Shown here: positions 24,605-36,309 of the stretch, one piece after another
How the letters are laid out: every line of letters starts with the position of its first letter
Numbering within the stretch: position 1 is the stretch's first letter
From: Aegilops tauschii subsp. strangulata
Lineage: Eukaryota; Streptophyta; Magnoliopsida; Poales; Poaceae
Direction of reading: 5' to 3'
NCBI RefSeq assembly: GCF_002575655.3
Contig: NC_053036.3
Location: 641,474,736-641,538,735, forward strand
DNA: 64,000 nt
Translations under genes and position numbers: made by a program
Notes under the pieces: generated by a model
The model's input: only the letters and a program-made list of their open reading frames with translations
Told to the model about the DNA's origin: nothing
Databases searched by the model: none

Positions 24605-27600
24605 GGAGGCGAAACTGCTAGTCTAGCTCTGGAGCCACCAAGCTGTCATTCTGCAGAGTAGGCCGGACTCGCTTAACAGTGTCCGTGGTCTTGATGGCCG
24701 ATGAAGTGTTCGGCTTGACGAGGCTGCTCTGCACCTCGGCTGCAAGGGCCGCGGTGTGTTCCTCCGTACGGAGGGAGCACTCCATGTTTCCATTGAATGT
24801 GATAATGCCACACGGTCTGGGCATTTTGAGCTTTAAGTAAGCATAGTGCAGGACTGTGTTGAAACGGGCGACGGCAGTTCATCCGAGGAGTGGGTGATAA
24901 CCACTGCAAAAGCGGACAATGTCAAAGATCAAGTCTTCGCTTCCGAAGTTATCTGGTGAACCGAAGACTACTTCCTATGTTAATGAACCCGTGCAGCGGG
25001 CCTCTACGCCGGGTATCACCCCATTAAAGGTGGTATTACTAGGCTTGATTCTTGATGGGTCAATACGTATTTTACGGACAGTGTCTTCATAGATCAGGTT
25101 AAGACTGCTGCCGGTGTCCATAAGGACTCGACTGAGATGGTATCCATCAATGATTGGATCGAGGACTAGGGCTGCCAAACCTCCATGACGGATACTGGTC
25201 GGGTGGTCCTTGCGATCGAAGGTGATCGGACAAGCCGACCACGGGTTGAATTTTGGGGCGGCAGGCTCTACGGCATAGACGTCCCTTAGTTCGTGCTTGC
25301 GCTCCCTCTTGGGGATATGTGTGACATATATCGTATTCACTGTTTTCACCTCAGTGGGAAATTTCTTCTGTCCCGCTGTGTTCAGTGGGCGGGGCTCATC
25401 GTCATCCTTGCTTGGCGACCCTTCCCCTTATGTGCGGTATTTAACTTACCAGCCTATTTAAAGACCCAACTGTTTCTGTTCGAACGATTGGCAGGCTTGC
25501 AGGGGTGCCATGAATCTGGCAAGGCCGGTCGAGTATTTTTTCCAAATTAGATGGACCGTCCTTATTTCCTTTGAATGGCTTCTTCCGCTGACCGGGTTTA
25601 GAGCCACTGAATCCGGCGTTGACCGTTGTGTCTTCGGTTTCTTCATTGTTGTTCCGACGCTTATGTTTGTTGCGTCGTGGCCTGTTGTTGCCATCCCTAG
25701 CTTCGGAGGTGCCAGGGTCGCTGGTATAGTTGCTTCTACGAGCTAACCAGCTATCTTCTCCCATGCAAAAGTGGGTCATGAGTGCGGTAAGAGCTGCCAC
25801 AGACTTCGGCTTTTCCTGACCAAGGTGTCGGGTGACCTATTCGTCGCGCACGCTATGTTTAAAGGCCGCTAGGGCTTTGGCATCTCGAAAGGCATCCTCC
25901 AAGTCTTCCCAGCTGCCAATAGCCCTGGCAGGCTATTCAACCAGTGTCATGCTGGTCCTTTTAACTTTAGGGGGAGGTATTTGATGGCGTGGAGATCGTC
26001 ACCGCGAGCCATATGAATAAGGAGAAGGAAATCCTCAATCAAGATAGTGAGATCTGTCGTTCCATTGTATGTTTCAATGTTTACGGGTTTTAACCCTTCT
26101 GGAAACTGGTGTTGCATTACCACACCGGTAAAGCACAAGGGGTGTGCGGCGCTTCTGTATCGGGCGACGTCACGACAGAATTCGGATGACATCCGTGTTC
26201 GGTTTTCGGCCCGAGTTTGGTTATGCTTATCGTCCAAAGCTTGATGGCCGTCGTCTCATGTTGGAGCGCGTTCCCTTGATCCATAGATTGATCTAGTCTG
26301 ACCGGCTCTATTGTCCAGGTCCTGACATAAATCGTAGGTATAACCCGGAGCAGCCACCTCTTTGCCTCGACGGCGAGGTGGCGCGGGCTGGTGTTCGGCG
26401 TAGGTAGCCGCTCTGTCCCGTCCACGTGGTGGTCGGTCTGGTTCGTCGGCAAGTATTATATCTTGACAATATTGCCTCAAGGGCCTCGTCGTCAAATTGT
26501 GGTAGTAGCCGACGCTTCGGATAACTCTTTGTTGGGCGCTCGAGGCCGTATTCTTCGGCAGCCAGGACCTTGGTCCATCTGTTGTTGAGCGTATGTTGTT
26601 TGGCTTGAAGTTGTTGTTGTTTCTTTTTAAGGATTCTCACAGTGGCGATTAGTGTCGCTTGAAGCACTGTTGCTCGAGGGGTTCCTCTGGCACGATGAAA
26701 TCTTCGTTGCCGAGGCTAACATCCTCCTCGGAGACCGGTTGATAGTTACTATCTTCCGAATCCTCATTCTCGATAGGTTCGTCGGGGTTAACTTGTCCCT
26801 CCTCCCATTCATCCTGCTCGACAACAGGCTCGACGGGGTCTTCGGGGTCTTCGGCATCATCCGGAGTGTTATTGTCTCCTGTGCCGGTATTACTGTCTTT
26901 TTCCCGATGCAATCGTGGGCGGCGCCGCTGTCGTCGGCGCTTTGGTGGTACTTCGACTGGTTTATCCTTGATCGGGTCTTTCCTGTCGTCGTCGTCCTTT
27001 TTAGGTGTATCTACCATGTACCCGTCGTATGTGGAGGTGGCCGTCCAACGCCCAGTGATGGGCGGATTTTGGCCTGGGTCAGCTCCGGCATCGTCGTCCA
27101 TACGGTCGATGTCTTCGGAAGCGTAGTCTAGCATGTCGGTTAAGTCCTCGACAGTGGCTACCAAATGGGTGGTGGGTGGGACGCGAAATTGCCCGCACTC
27201 AGGCCCTTGTTCGGGCTGGGCGTAGTTCGGAAGCGACACTTCGGTGATGGCAAGAGATCACATTAACTCCAAAGCTTCGCTTAGAAGTGAAAACTGGACG
27301 GGTGGCTGAGAATCTGCGGAGCTGGGCCTGATGAACGCAGGTTGGCCACGCCCAATGGACAAAGACCTCAAGAGTTCGGAGTTAACATCCAGAGGTGAGT
27401 TCAGCTTTTTGATGACAGGGAGAACCTTGTTTGAGTTCAGGTCCGCCGATAATATGGCCGCCTCTGGATCTCCGGAAAGGAGCTCTGCAGTGGGAGAGGG
27501 TCCGGTGGGGATAAAACTCCCGCCTTCGGACAAGGCGGTCTGCTCTGGATCTAGGGCCAGGGCAGGAACGATAGTTGATCCTTGAATGGTGCCTGATGGT

Positions 27601-27644
27601 GGATCCGACGGGTTTCCTTCTTGTGGATGAGGAATAGCGGTCAA
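24605..27644 (-). pseudogene. gag-protease polyprotein of element C, broken
   Basis: Read on the minus strand. 27644-27258 is an N-terminal Ser/Pro-rich part. 27239-26649 is a highly acidic and basic low-complexity part (KRRRQRRRPRLHRE, then DDAEDPEDPVEP). 26667-26308 is a Gln/Lys helix. 26237-25947 is the capsid core (MARGDDLHAIKYLPLKLKGPA). 25800-25441 is an Arg/Lys/Asn-rich tail. 25349-24975 is an aspartic protease with the active-site motif LMDTGSSLNLIY. 24909-24618 is the protease C-terminus (HPLLGRTAVARFN region). Frames change several times and a stop follows KLKGPA, so it is not expressed as one protein. The domain order is that of Ty3/Gypsy gag-PR. Confidence 0.8.
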
Positions 27645-27763
27645 GGTCTGCTACCTCTTGAGCATGCGTTGGTTTTCCCTTGAAGAGGAAAGGGTGATGC
27701 AGCAAAGTAGCGTAAGTATTTCCCTCAGTTTTTGAGAACCAAGGTATCAATCCAGTAGGAGGC

Positions 27764-30296
27764 TGAAAGATCGTGGATGTCGCCTAGAGGGGGTGTGAAT
27801 AGGCGCTTTAAAATAATTACGGTTTAGGCTTGAACAAATGCGCAATAAACCTAGCGGTTAATTTGTCAAGCACAAAACCTACAACAACTAGGCTCACCTA
27901 TGTGCACCAACAACTTATGCTAAGCAAGATAAACTACTAGGTGATAGCAAGATATATGACAAGAAGCAATATGGCTATCACAAAGTAAAGTGCATAAGTA
28001 AAGAGCTCGGATAAGAGATAACCGAGGCACGCGGAGACAACGATGTATCCCGAAGTTCACACCCTTGCGGATGCTAATCTCCGTTTGGAGCGGTGTGGAG
28101 GCACAATGCTCCCCAAGAAGCCACTAGGGCCACCGTAATCTCCTCACGCCCTCGCACAATGCAAGATGCCGTGATTCCACTAAGGGACCCTTGAGGGCGG
28201 TCACCGAACCCGTACAAATGGCAACCCTTGGGGGCGGTCACCGAACCCGTACACTTTGGCAACCCTTGGGGGTGGTCACCGGTACCCGTCAAATTGCTCG
28301 GGGCAATCTCCACAACCTAATTGGAGACCCCGATGCTTGTCCGGAGCTTTACACCACAATGATTGAGCTCCGGACACCACCAACCGTCTAGGGCGCCCAA
28401 GCACCCAAGAGGAACAAGCTCAAGGGCACCAAGCACCCAAGAGTAATAAGCTTCTCAACTTGTAACTTCCACGTATCACCGTGGAGAACTCAAACCGATG
28501 CACCAAATGCAATGGCAAGGGCACACGGAGTGCCCAAGTCCTTCTCTCTCAAATCCCACCGAAGCAACTAATGCTAGGGAGGAAAAAGAGAGGAAGAACA
28601 AGAAGGAGAACACCAAGAACTCCAAGATCTAGATCCAAGGGGTTCCCCTCACAAAGAGGAGAAAGTGATTGGTGGAAATGTGGATCTAGATCTCCTCTCT
28701 CTTTTCCCTCAAAAACTAGCAAGAATCCATGGAGGGATTGAGAGTTAGCAAGCTCGAAGAAGGTCAACAATGGGGGAAGAACACGAGCTCAAAGGATAAG
28801 GTTCATTGGGGAAGAAGACCTCCTTATATAGTGGGGGGAACAATCCAACCGTTACCCCCCACACCAGCCCCGCAGAGAGCGGTACTACCTCTTGGCCAGC
28901 GGTACTACCGCTCCCCCTCGTGGTACTGCCGCTGGGCCCAGAGCAGTACTACCGCGGTGGTCAGGGCGGTACTACCGCATACGAGCGGTACTACGGCCCC
29001 CACTGTCGCGGCTAGTACCTTAAAACCCGACACGAAAAAAGACCCCTCGAATCGAGGCGGTACTAGCACGAGACCGCATTGGTACTACGGCTGGGGGCTA
29101 CCAGTGGTACTACCGCTCCGAAGCAGTACTACCGCTTGTAGCACCCAAGCGGTACTACCGCTCCGGCCCGCGGTACTACCGCTAGGAAACCAAAACTGCC
29201 ATAACTTCTGCATATGAGCTCCGAATTGAGCAAACTCAAGCTTGTTGGATAGAGGAAGAAGAGGCAGGGGAGGTATGCCAACAAATAGAGGAGTGAAACC
29301 GCCAACCGAGAAGAACTGGCATAACCTCCAACATCGAAAACATCAAAGAAGATGCGAGTGAGCTCCGTTTTCGATGAACTCGAGCTTGTCATCAAGATGA
29401 CCATAAGCTCCAAAACTCACAAAGAAAAGAACCAAACAAGAACCAATAAAGATGATGCAAGGATGCAATGGTTTGAGCTCTCTACGAATGATACGGTCAA
29501 GCTACTCATCGAGAGCCCCCCTTGATAGTACGGCAATCGATCCTATAACCCGGTCTCCCAACTACCATCATGAGACCGGTAAAATAGAAAACCTATCAAG
29601 GGCAAACCTTTGCCTTGAACATGGTCCACTTGAGCTAGATGATGACGATCTTGACTCCCTCAAGTTGGACCACCTTTCTTGGTTGCGTTGGCTCGATGAA
29701 GACTAGTTGATTGCTCCCCCATACTCCACTATGGGTGAGCCACTCTTCCGCACATCTTCACAAGTCCATTGTCACCACAATGGACGGCAAGCGTCAAGCA
29801 TTTGATCTCTTCATGATGCTTCACTTGAACTTGCACACCGCAACCTAACCCCACAAAGAACTCTCACGAAGATCATGGGTTAGTACACCAAGCGTAATTG
29901 ACAATGCTTACCACACCATGGGATCGCTTGATCCCTCTCGGTACATCTTCTACGCTTTGTGAGTTGATCAAGTTGATTCACTCTTGAGATAGTCTTGATC
30001 AACCTTGAATCTTTTCAACTCTCTTCATTTGGATGATGTCTTGAAGATATACATGAATGATCACACAATCTTCTTCTCCAAGACATGCTTGCAATAAGCT
30101 CAACTCTCACATGACCAATCTTTGGATAATTCCTTAATAACACATTGGTCACCACATAAACTCCTTGAAACTACCACATGAACTTCAAGAAATGCCTATG
30201 GACAAATCCTTCAAATATAACTCAAGGCAACCATTAGTCCATAGAGATTGTCATTAATTACCAAAACTAAACATGGGGGCACCGCATGTTCTTTCA
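27764..30296 (-). mobile_element. Solo LTR E (2.53 kb), unassigned LTR family
   Basis: Ends TGAAAGA...TCTTTCA, flanked by GAGGC at 27759-27763 and 30297-30301. A TG...CA unit with a 5-bp duplication and no internal domain is the mark of a solo LTR. The orientation is inferred from my memory that the ...GGCGACATCCACGATCTTTCA end precedes an iMet PBS in intact members. It contains a cluster of AGCGGTACTACCGCT-like palindromes (28878-29185). Confidence 0.85.
28878..29185. repeat. Cluster of AGCGGTACTACCGCT-type imperfect palindromes
   Basis: About a dozen copies of a 14-15 bp motif centred on GGTACTACC occur at irregular spacing, many followed by GCT. The ORFs crossing it are translations of the repeat. 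Confidence 0.8.
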
Positions 30297-31771
30297 GAGG
30301 CTACACTCAAATCCCTCGTACCTGCACAAACAAATAAGAACCTTCCAACCAACGCGATAAAGGGGTTGTCAATCCCTTCACGACCACTTGCAAAAGTGAG
30401 ATCTGATAGAGATAATAAGATAAATATTTTTGGTATTTTTATGATATAGATTGGAAAGTAAAGATTGCAAAATAAAATAGATCGGAAACTTATATGATGA
30501 AAAATAGACCCGGGGGCCATAGGTTTCACTAGTGGCTTCTCTCAAGATAGCATAAGTATTACGGTGGGTGAACAAATTACTGTCGAGCAATTGATAGAAA
30601 AGTGCATAGTTATGAGAATATCTAGGAATGATCATCTATATAGGCATCACGTCCGCGACAAGTAGATCGAAACGATTCTGCATCTACTACTATTACTCCA
30701 CACATCGACCGCTATCCAGCATGCATCTGGAATATTAAGTTCATAAGAACAGAGTAACACATTAGGCAAGATGACATGATGTATAGGGATAAACTCAAGC
30801 AATATGATACAAACCCCATCTTTTTATCCTCGATGGCAACAATACAATATGTGCCTTGCTGCCCCTGCTGTCACTGGGAAAGGACACCGCAAGATTGAAC
30901 CCAAACCTAAGCACTTTTCCCATTGCAGGAAAGATCAATCTACTAGGCCAAACCAAACTGATAATTCAAAGAGACTTGCAAAGATAACAAATCATACATA
31001 AAAGAATTCAGAGGAGATTCAAATATTGTTCATAGATAATCTTGATCATAAACCCACAATTCATCGGATCTCGGCACACACACGCAAAAAGAATTACATC
31101 AAATGGATCTCCAAGAAGATCGAGGAGAACTTTGTATTGAGATTCAAAGAGAGAGAAGAAGCCATCTAGCTAATAACTATGGACCCGAAGGTTTGTGGTA
31201 AACTACTCACACTTCATCGGAGAGGCTATGATGTTGATGTAGAAGCCCTCTGTGATCGATTCCCCCTCCGGCGGAGTGCCGGAAAAGGCCCAAAGATGGG
31301 ATCTCACGGGTCCTGAAGGTTGCGGCGGTGGAAATAAGGTTTCGTGGTGCTCCTGGATGTTTTCAGGGTATATGAGTATATATATAGGCGAAGGAAGTCG
31401 GTCAGGGGAGCCACGAGGGGCCCACAAGGGTGGGGCGCGCGCCTACCCCCCTGGGCGCGCCTCCCTGCCTCGTGGCCGCCTCGTTTCTTTCTTGACGTCC
31501 ACTCCAAATCTCCTGGATTGCGTTTGTTCCAAAAATAACTCTCCCGAAGGTTTCATTCCGTTTGGACTCCGTTTGATATTCCTTTTCTGCGAAACACTGA
31601 AATAGGGAAAAAACAGCAATTTGTGCTGGGCCTCCGGTTAATAGGTTAGTCCCAAAAATAATATAAAAGTGTATAGTAAATCCCATTAAACATCCAAAAC
31701 AGATAATATAATAGCATGGAACAATCAGAAATTATAGATACGTTGGAGACGTATCAAGCATCCCCAAGCTT

Positions 31772-34042
31772 AATTCCTACTCGTCCTCGAGTAGGTAAAT
31801 GATAAAAACATAATTTTTGATGTGGAATGCTACCTAACATAATTCTCAATGTAATTTTCTTTATTGTGGCATGAATGCTCGGATCCAAAAGATTCAAGAT
31901 AAAAGTTTAATATTGACATAAAAATAGTAATACTTCAAGCATACTAACAAAGTAATCATGTCTTATCAAAATGACATAGCCAAAGAAAGCTTATCCCTAC
32001 AAAATCATATAGTTTGTCCATGCTTCATTTTCGTCACACATAATGCTCCCATCATGCACAACCCCGGTTTCAGCCAAGCAATTGGTTCATACTTTTTAAC
32101 GCGCTTCAGCCTTTTCAACCCTCACGCAATACATGAGCGTAAGCCATGGACATAGCACTATGGGTGGAGTAGAGTATGATGATAGGGATTATGGGAGAAC
32201 ACAAAAAAGGAGAAAGTCTCACATTGACGTGGCTAATCAACGGGCTATGGAGATGCCCATCAATTGATGTTAATACGAGGAGTAGGGATTGCCATGCAAC
32301 GGATGCACTAGAGCTATAAATGTATGAAAGCTCATCAAAATAAACTAAGTGGGTGTGCATCCAACTTGCTTGCTCACGAAGACCTAGGGCATTTTGAGGA
32401 AGCCCATCATTGGAATATACAAGCCAAGTTCTATAATGAAAAATTCCCACTAGTATATGAAAGTGACAAAATAAGAGACTCTCTATCATGAAGATCATGG
32501 TGCTACTTCGAAGCACAAGTGTGGAAAAAGGATAGTAACATTGTCCCTTCTCTCTTTTGCTCTCATTTTCTTCTCTTTTTTTATTTGGGATTCTTTGGCC
32601 TCTTTTTTTTATTTGGGCTTCTTTGGCCTCTTTTATTTTTCATAAAGTCCGGAATCTCATCCTGACTTGTGGGGGAATCATTGCTTCCATCATCCTTTCC
32701 TCACATGGGACAATGCTCTAATAATGAAGATCATAACACTTCTATTTATTTACAACTCAAAAATTGCAACTCAATACTTAGGACAAAATATGACTCTATG
32801 TGAATGCCTCCGGCGGTGTACCGGGATATGCAATGAATCAAGAGCGACATGTATGAAAGAATTATAAAGGTGGCTTTGCCACAAATACGATGTCAACTAC
32901 ATGATCATGCAAAGCAATATGACAATGATGGAGCGTCTCATAATAAACGGAACGGTGGAAAGCTGCATGGCAATATATCTCATAATGGCTATGGAAATGC
33001 CATAATAGGTAGGTATGGTGGCTGTTTTGAGGAAGATATAAGGAGGTTTATGTGTGATAGAGCGTATCGTATCACGGGGTTTGGATGCACCGGCGAAGTT
33101 TGCACCAATTCTCAAGGTAAGAAAGGCCAATGCACAGTACCATAGAGGCTAGCAAATTGCGGAAGGGTAAGAGTGCGTATAATCCATGGACTCACATTAG
33201 TCATAAAGAACTCATATACTTATTGCAAAAGTTTATTAGCCCTCGAGCAAAGTACTACTACGCATGCTCCTAGGGGAAGGGTTGGTAGGAGTTAACCATC
33301 GCGCGATCCCGACCTCCACTCATAAGGAAGGCAATCAAAGAACACCCCATGCTTCAAATTTGTCACACAACGTTCACCATACGTGCATGCTACGGGACTT
33401 GCCAACTTTAACACAAGTATTTCCCAAAACTTGAAAACTTCACAACACAAAACTCAACAGAAAATCTCATGAGCTCCTTTAGTGCAAGAAAACAAACTGC
33501 CACTTTAAGGTACTGTAATGAACTCATTATTTATTTATATTGGTGTTAAACCTACTGTATTCCAACTTCTCTATGGTTCATACTCCCCGATACTAGCCAT
33601 AGATTCACCAAAATAAGCAAACAACACACGAAAAAAAGAATCTGTCAAAAACAGAACAGTCTGTAGCAATTTGTAACTTCCGAATACTTATGGAACGCCA
33701 AAAATTCTACCAAAATAGGAAGTCCTAGGAAATTTGTCTATTAATCTTCTGCAAAATGAATCAACTAAATATCACGTTTCTGTGATTTATTAAAATTATT
33801 CTCGTGCGCGCAAAAGTTTCTGTTTTTCAGCAAGATCTAATTAACTATCACCCAAGATGATCCTATAGGTTCTACTTGGCACAAACACTAATTAAAACAT
33901 AAAACCACATCTAACCAGAGGCTAGATGAATTATTTATTAGTAAACAGGAACAAAAAGTAAAGAACAAAAATAAAATTGGGTTGCCTCCCAACAAGCGCT
34001 ATCGTTTAACGCCCCTAGCTAGGCATAAAAGCGAGAATAGAT
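31772..34042 (-). other. Non-coding 3' region of element D
   Basis: Colinear in reverse with the 3' region of element A but shorter. The junction near 33420 joins sequence that in A is separated by roughly 0.5 kb (plus element B). It includes duplicated T-rich blocks with TTTGGCCTC (32595-32640). No gene seen. Confidence 0.65.
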
Positions 34043-36091
34043 CTAGGTATTGCCATCTTTCGTATTCAATTCATAGGTGGCTCTCATAATAGATTCATAA
34101 GGTAATTTGATTTTCTTCCTAGGAAATTGTTCCATGGCTTTCCTTAATGGAAATTGGAATCTAATATTTCTTTTTTTCATATCAGTAATTGCACCAATCG
34201 TTCTAAGGAAAGGTCTACCAAGAATAATAGAACATGAAAGATTGAAATCTATATCAAGAACAATAAAATCTACGGGAACATAATTCCTATTTGCAACAAT
34301 AAGAACATCATTAATCCTTCACATAGGTTTCTTAATGGTGGAATCCGCAAGGTGCAAGTTTAAAGAGCAATCATCAAATTCACGGAAACCTAACACATCA
34401 CACAAAGTTTTTGGAATCGTGGAAACACTAGCACCCAAATCACACAAAGCATAGCATTCATGATCTTTAAGTTCAATTTTAATAGTATGTTCCCACTCAT
34501 CATAAAGTTTTCTAGGGATAGAAACTTCTAATTCAAGCTTTTCTTCATAAGATTGCATTAAAGCATCAACGATATGTTTAGTAAAAGCTTTATTTTGACT
34601 ATAAGCATGAGGAGAATGTAGCACGGATTGCAACAAGGAAATACAATCTATTAAAGAACAATTATCGTAATTAAATTCCTTGAAATCCAAAATAGTGGGT
34701 TCATTGCTATGTAAAGTTTTGACCTCTTCAATCCCACTTTTACCAATTTTTGCATCAAGATCTAAAAACTCTGAATCATTGGGACGCCTTTTAACTAAAG
34801 TTGACTCATCTCCAGTCCCATGATTATCAAGATTCATATTGCAAAACAAAGATTCAATAGGAGACACATCAATCACCTTTAGATCTTCATCCCTATTATC
34901 ATGAAAACTAGAAGAACACGCTTTCACAAAGCAATCCTTTTTAGCATGCATCCTAGTGGTTCTTTCTTTGCACCATCAATGGAAATTCTCTTAGATTTGA
35001 GAGACTCATTAATATCATGCTTACGTGGAATACATCTAAGTTTCAAAGAATCAACATCAAGAGAAATTCTATCCACGTTCCTCGCCAACTCATCAATCTT
35101 AGGCAATTTTTCTTCAAGCAAGGCATTGAAATTCTTTTGAGAAATCATAAACTCTTTAACACTAATCTCAAAATCAGAGTGCAACTTATTAAAATTTCCA
35201 TAAGAGTTGTTGTAGGAATTACCATAATTATTAGAGCAATTACTAGGAAACGGCCTTGGATTAAAGTTTCCTCTATATGCGTTGTGACCAAAATTATTCC
35301 TACCAAAAAAATTCACATCCATAGATTCATTATTATTCTCAATCAAAGTAGACAAGGGCATGTTATTAGGACCAATAGGAGCACTCTTATTAGCAAACAA
35401 TTTCATAAGTTCATCCATCTTTCCACTCAAAACATTAATCTCTTCTATCGCACTCTTGAGAATAATTAACTAGAATATTATCTAGGAGTTTAGTAGCTTC
35501 TCCTAAAGTGATTTCCATAAAAGTGCCTCCCGCGGCTGAATCTAAAAGATGTCTAGAAGCAAAATTCAATCCGGCGTAAAAAAATTGTATGATCATCCAT
35601 AAATTTAATCCATGTGTAGGGCAATTGTGAATCATTAATTTCATCCTCTCCCAAGATTGTGCAACATGCTCATGATCAAGTTGCTTAAAATTCATAATAT
35701 CGTTTCTAAGAGAGATGATCTTAGCGGGAGGAAAATACTTAGAGATAAAAGCATCTTTGCACTTATTCCATGAATCAATACTATTTTTAGGCAAAGACGA
35801 AAACCAAGTTTTAGCACGATCTCTAAGCAAAAACGAAAATAGCTTCAATTTAACAATATCATTATCCACATCTTTCTTCTTTTTCATATCACACAAGTCA
35901 ACAAAGTTGTTTATATGAGTAGTGGCATCTTCACTAGGAAGGCCAGAGAATTGATCTTTCATGACAAGATTCAACAAAGCAGCACTAAATTCACAAGATT
36001 TAGCATCGGTAAGAGGAGCAATCGGAGTGCTAAGAAAATCATTGTTGTTGGTATTGGAAAAATCACACAATTTAGTATTATCTTGAGCCAT
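34043..36091 (-). pseudogene. gag-protease gene of element D, nearly intact but broken
   Basis: The minus-strand start ATG is at 36091 (MAQDNTKLCDF). The first part (to 35435) carries the gag capsid region (AKTWFSSLPKNSI, SWNKCKDAFISKYFPP). The second (35430-34924) is an Asn/Tyr-rich part (NNYGNSYNNSYGNF) and coiled coil. The third (34951-34319) ends with an aspartic protease whose active site is ALCDLGASVSTIP. The frame changes near 35433 and near 34940, and a TGA at about 34318 interrupts the protease, after which homologous sequence (IILGRPFLRTIGA) runs on to a stop at 34043. In related plant elements gag forms particles and the protease processes them. No RT follows. Confidence 0.85.
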
Positions 36092-36309
36092 CGTGACAAA
36101 CAATCCAAAACATAAGCACACAAGAGGCAAGCGAAAAAGAGACGAGCGGGAAAGAGAGGGCGAATAAAATGGCAAGGGTGAAGTGGGGGAGAGGAAAACG
36201 AGAGGCAAATGGCAAATAATGTAATGTGAGGGATAAGAGTTTGTCATGGGTACTTGGTATGTCTTGACTTGAGCGTAGACTCCCCGGAAATGGCGCCAAA
36301 AATCCTTGT

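Larger units (their letters stand above)
27649..31756 (-). repeat. 3' LTR of element D, interrupted by solo LTR E
   Basis: LTR sequence occupies 27649-27763 and 30302-31756 (about 1570 bp without the insert). The undisturbed target can be read in the other LTR at 36413-36430, which confirms the insertion point and the 5-bp duplication. Confidence 0.93.

Noticed and set aside
28481..29217. ORFs in solo LTR E
   Set aside because: Low-complexity translation of LTR sequence and of the GGTACTACC palindromes.
27764..30296. Solo LTR E considered as a TIR DNA transposon
   Set aside because: The short inverted ends TGAAAGA/TCTTTCA fit LTR termini, and the duplication is 5 bp with TG...CA ends. No transposase or long TIR.
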